64,000 nt of DNA from Cotesia glomerata (lineage: Eukaryota; Arthropoda; Insecta; Hymenoptera; Braconidae): NCBI RefSeq assembly GCF_020080835.1, contig NC_058158.1:2728001-2792000 (forward strand), given 5' to 3'. Of this stretch, positions 59,968 through 64,000 are shown piece after piece. Position 1 is the stretch's first letter. Every line of letters begins with the position of its first letter. Under the pieces are notes generated by a model that was not told the origin of the DNA, did not search any database, and saw only the letters and a program-made list of their open reading frames with translations. The position numbers and the translations under genes are program-made.

Positions 59968-60399
59968 TCTTTATGTATAAAAATGAATAGCTGAGCGTTA
60001 GTCTCGCTAAAACTCAAAAACGACTGGACCGATTTCAACAATTTTCTTTTTGTTTTGTTCGCTATAGTTCAGGGATGTTTTCGAAAGAATAAAATTTTTG
60101 AAAAACCCGAAAGTTCAGCTAAGGAAATCAACAGATCTAAAATTGTTAATCGTCTATCTTCTGTATATATGGACAAAAAAAAATTTCATAAATTCAGAGT
60201 TCATTTTTTGGGATCTTGATTTTCAGGCGATAATGAGAAGCGAGTTTCATTTAAGAACTTGACAAAATTTTAACCGCACTTCATACAGCCAGTATTTATT
60301 CTTTATCGAAGTAGATTAGAGTTTAAAGATTTATAATTGCTGTTCGAAAAGTGTAATAAAATATATTATAGGTGATACAAAGTTCACCGGGTCAGTTAG
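59968..60399 (+). mobile_element. Short non-autonomous Helitron 5, distinct family
   Basis: Head TCTTTATGTATAAAAATGAA after A (59967), running into GCGTTAGTCTCGCTAAAACT and GACTGGACCGATTTCAAC. Tail GTTCACCGGGTCAGTTAG before T (60400). A GGTGA/TCACC hairpin (60371-60388) stands 11 bases before the end. The last four bases are TTAG in place of the usual CTAG, a one-base decay of the CTRR rule. 432 bp, no Rep/helicase frame. Head and tail differ from Helitrons 1-4. Confidence 0.8.
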
Positions 60400-63300
60400 T
60401 TTTTAAGTAAATTTCTCAAGTAATTTTTATTTCACGTAAGGTTTTATATAATAAGATTTTATATCTTTTTCAGAAATTCATTACAACACCCTACGAGTAA
60501 ATTTTTTTCCCTAGTTAAAAAACCTGTATTTTTATAGTAACAATACAAAAGTTCATTTCTTACAGCCATACTAATGGTAGCAAAATATGGTTTCACTCTA
60601 ATCAATACCAAAACTAAAATGAAACAAACTTAACCTTACTTAAGTAAGTTCAAGTGAATTTTATGTTACATAAATTTTATGTTTTTAAACTTTTTTCAGG
60701 CTTTTAAACTTAATATTTATGCACGTGAATACTCAATAAATATTTACTCAAAATTTGAAAATGATCCACCACGTAGTTTCTCCCAAAGAAAGTTTGGAAA
60801 ATAACTTTTTTTTAATTCTTACTCACATCCCCACACTCAAACTAGTCAACACATGTTTGATCTCTGTCATAATACATTCACCTAAAGTCTAATTCAATGT
60901 ACGTACTCAGGGTATCTCATAACTTATCGAATATCGAGTCCATAAATTCGTGTAAGTTTATTCGGCTTCCATTTTGTTTACGACTACGGGTGAGTGCATT
61001 ACCTAGTTGCCGATCGTCATCCATTGCGCACGTGTTGTCTCGTTTAATGTTCGCTCGGGCCGTAAACTTCTGGGCACTTTACAGGCACGAGTGATCAGCG
61101 AGACGCCCTCGTAATCTAACTGAACCGTTTTTCGCGAAATTGATGGAAAAAATGCTTACAAAAAATTGTGCAAGAAACACGAGATAATTCCAGAGCTGAG
61201 GGCTCATAAAACTCGCGCAAATCACCAGTACTTCTATTCTCTCGTACTTTCAGTCTCTTTACCTCCTCGAGAGCAAAATGTGCGATGATTACGGGATCTT
61301 GAGGAGAAAAACCGGCGTCGGTTCGCTTAGGTCACCCGATTGTTTGGAGTAACAGCGAAATTGTCCGGGTGAAATTAGTGTATCATAAACGTGTGGCTTT
61401 TAATTACTCTCTTTTAGTATGTACTTTATTCCAAGGTTGTCATTTTTATTCCCTTTTTAATGCACTAATAAAGTTAATGTCTCTAATTTATTGCGACGGT
61501 CTTTCATTTTAATTGGCGGAATCTGGAAAATTATTAGCACACTAAGCTTTATATATTTATTTCATACATATATACATAATAAATATCGTGTACTTTCTGT
61601 TCGCCATGGAGTAAGTCCTAGATTTACGCCTGCGATGTCAAGTGATGCTTGAAATTATTATTTTTTATTTATGTTTAATTATTTCTAAACTTTATTTTGA
61701 ATGTTTAAATATTTTATTGTTTTTTAAAACTTAGTTGAAAATTTTATAAATTTTTAAATGTGAGATCGAAATTCGCGAATAGAAAGGGTTAAATTATATA
61801 TCTGGACCTTTCATAGATTATTCAATTTTACTGTGACCTGCAACTTTATCAACAAAGTTGTGGATAAATAAATATAAAGAAGTTAAACATTTACAGAACA
61901 GAGAAATGATGAATAAATATCAATAATTATTATTGATTTCGTCATAATATTTGATTCTCTTTAATAAATAATTCCATAAAACCCCGATATAAAATAACTT
62001 GAATAACAAAATTTGACAAAAAATTAAATATTAACAATCAAAATTTAATAATAAAATATCTTGCAAATAATAACCACATCAAATTCTGACATATTTTTTA
62101 AACTAAATAAATAAATAAATCAGTATGAATATCAAAACTTCGAATTCAAAAATAAATATCGTGCATTCGAAAGTGAATTACAACAGATTTAAATAAATTT
62201 TCCAAAAGAAGATACAAAATTTGAACAGAGATAAAAAAAAATTATGTTTCTTGCAAGACTATTTTGATCTATTTAAATAATTTTATTTGTTCAAGTTTTT
62301 TTCTTCTGTGGATAAAATTTTTTGCAATTTAAAAAATTTCATTAATTTATTTTATTTAAGAACATTAAACCTATTTTGCCTAGTGTATTTTCTGAATTGT
62401 CGCTTAGACACAGCTTTTTTTCAACCTATTTACTTTCTTTAACAGTAGAACGTAAACCTCGCGGTGAAATCCTGTAATGCGTTATGCCAAGTACGTGTTC
62501 ATTGTTCGCGACATAAAGTCTGAGCAGGCCTAGGAATTATAGTCTTACAACGGGACGTTTTTAGTAGTCTAGTTTCAAGAGAGTCGTAAAGATTTCTCAC
62601 CTGTGCAATTATTTTATTCAAACAGCCAGTAAGTACAGAGTCTTGTACATTTATTTACATATAATACATACTCGCCAAAATAGAACAGAATACAATAGAA
62701 TAGAAGAAAGGTGTAGTATGTTAACTGTGTTCACTGTTAGAGGTAAATAAAAAAGCCAAGTAAAGTGTAAGTAACGAATTTAGGGGTTTTATTTTGGCGA
62801 CAGAAAGTTTAACTTGAAGGAAAATAACCAAAATAATTTTCCAAGTTTGCCGAACAAATGGACCGTAAAATAATCAGACAATCTTGAGAGAAACGTTTTC
62901 CCACACGAGAAAAGGGTCGAGGAGTTATCCAAATTGGTGTACTTTGAACTCACTTGTGAGTTCGTTGATACGTGAAACGATGCGCGCCCAATGCCAGTTC
63001 CCGCTTTCGCTGTACAGCTTCTATCCACTCTCCGTCTGTCCTTCTGTACCGATACGAGAAAAGAACTAAGAGCTTGTATTAAACGGGAAATCAATAGACC
63101 GGTTTAACCTACGGCCGTCCCAGCGTCTTTAGTCAACTCGGCAGTGTCGTTTTCCGAGGAACGGAAAGAAGCTTCGAAACTTATTCTGCATACATCCAAA
63201 TAAAACCGCAGAAACTTTTTTATTTTTCATTCTATTTTATTCCCTTTTATACTTTCAGCAGAATAATCTTTTTACTTCCATTCATTTCACCGAGGTCCGC

Positions 63301-64000
63301 TCGCAGTGCTCCCGGAAAAGACTGAATCGATACACGCTTAAACGTCGAATTCGCTGAGCTTTTACTTCAGTAATCCCTCTTTTTCCCAAATCGTTTACGT
63401 GGCCTCGAGAAATACAAATCATAATCATAATCACAATCACAGTTGGTTCTATTTTCCAAAGTTGTATAGTTTTACGGATTATGGCTAATTAAAGTTTGAT
63501 ACATTTCATACAAATAAATTTGCCACCGCGAAGTGTGAGATATTAGTTGATATGATGTTTGGACGTTGGTTTGTTTGTATTTGTAAACATATGCAGGATT
63601 GTAATAACAGTAAAGTATTCTGCAAAACTGAGTCCATACCAAAGTCTAATCAGTTTTCGTATGTAATGGAAAAAGTTATATCTAATAAACACGCTGCTGC
63701 CCTCTACTCAACTCTGGAACTTGGAATTATATCGCAATTACTATTTCTGAAACTGCTTACCACTTTGTGCCATGTGTTAACTCTCCTCTTCCATTCCAGT
63801 ATGTCTAGGGGCATGGTTAACTCTCAACTCAATGCAGAGTTCAAATCTATCTAACTATATATTGTATACGTAGCTAGTTTACACACAGCGGATGCGAATG
63901 AACAAGTAACATATGAAATGATATTTGAAAAGCTGAAAATTTTGATCAGTTCGAGTAATGTAAAGTTTAATTCAGTTGGGAAATGAACTGTCTATAATAG
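60400..64000. other. Non-coding stretch to the window end
   Basis: Balanced unique parts at about 60830-61420 and 62440-63440, A/T-rich at 61540-62360. The 100-codon frame at 63552-63854 and the 101-codon minus frame at 62789-63094 have no domain; the latter overlaps a 61-codon frame on the other strand. No transposon end or RNA gene recognised. Confidence 0.45.

Noticed and set aside
1..64000. CRISPR array, operon or bacterial-type defence system
   Set aside because: No direct repeats with unique spacers, no ribosome binding sites with long frames; composition and repeats are those of an animal nuclear genome.
1..64000. Endogenous viral sequence or virus-derived segment
   Set aside because: No frame resembles a viral protein and no paired long terminal repeats were seen.

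Overview
This 64 kb window is strongly A/T-rich animal nuclear DNA, most like an insect genome. The A/T richness, long (AT)n and (TTA)n microsatellites, many small TA-flanked inverted-repeat elements, and Helitrons with the insect-style heads TCTATACTAATAAA and TCTTTATGTATAAAA all point that way. A parasitoid wasp (Braconidae or a relative) is my best guess from the general look of the repeats, but no gene here proves it. I found no protein-coding exon, tRNA, rRNA, known microRNA or CRISPR array that I could defend. The longest open frame is only 164 codons, and the long frames mostly sit in microsatellites or C/T-rich strand-biased DNA. The window is best read as intergenic DNA or the inside of a very long intron.

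Layout. 1-9.6 kb is A/T-rich backbone carrying a dispersed repeat R (4.03-4.75 kb), TA-flanked elements (2.16, 4.07 and 7.13 kb) and a piggyBac-like element with intact TTAA sites (4.97-5.34 kb). 9.66-10.98 kb is C/T-rich unique DNA. 11.58-12.65 kb holds one TA element nested in another. 12.7-22 kb is mostly unique DNA with microsatellites and a palindromic element at 20.0 kb. 22.0-26.1 kb is a repeat cluster: two related Helitrons, a composite palindrome inserted in the second, then two unrelated tandem arrays (periods about 136-142 bp and about 150-160 bp). 27.1-28.5 kb has two (ATT)n-ended stretches and a TA element. 30.47-32.57 kb is a long Helitron holding further inverted-repeat DNA. 34.0-36.7 kb has a hairpin, a 1.13 kb element with about 100 bp terminal inverted repeats, and a member of a TTCAAG-rich family. 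36.7-41.9 kb is mainly unique DNA. 41.9-45.0 kb has a 760 bp inverted-repeat element, a 40 bp hairpin, and the second copy of repeat R split by a 349 bp near-palindrome. 47.4-48.6 kb has a chimeric Helitron and AT microsatellites. 51.45-53.5 kb is a cluster of TTCAAG elements, one nested in an older element. 54-64 kb is mainly unique, with one short Helitron at 59.97-60.40 kb.

No genes act together here. What the window records is an insertion history. Non-autonomous rolling-circle elements (five copies, all on the + strand) and several families of TA-target elements landed in one another and in an older repeat, so relative ages can be read. No transposase or Rep/helicase frame is present, so every element would depend on enzymes encoded elsewhere. 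Family names A to L and R are labels made for this answer, not database names.
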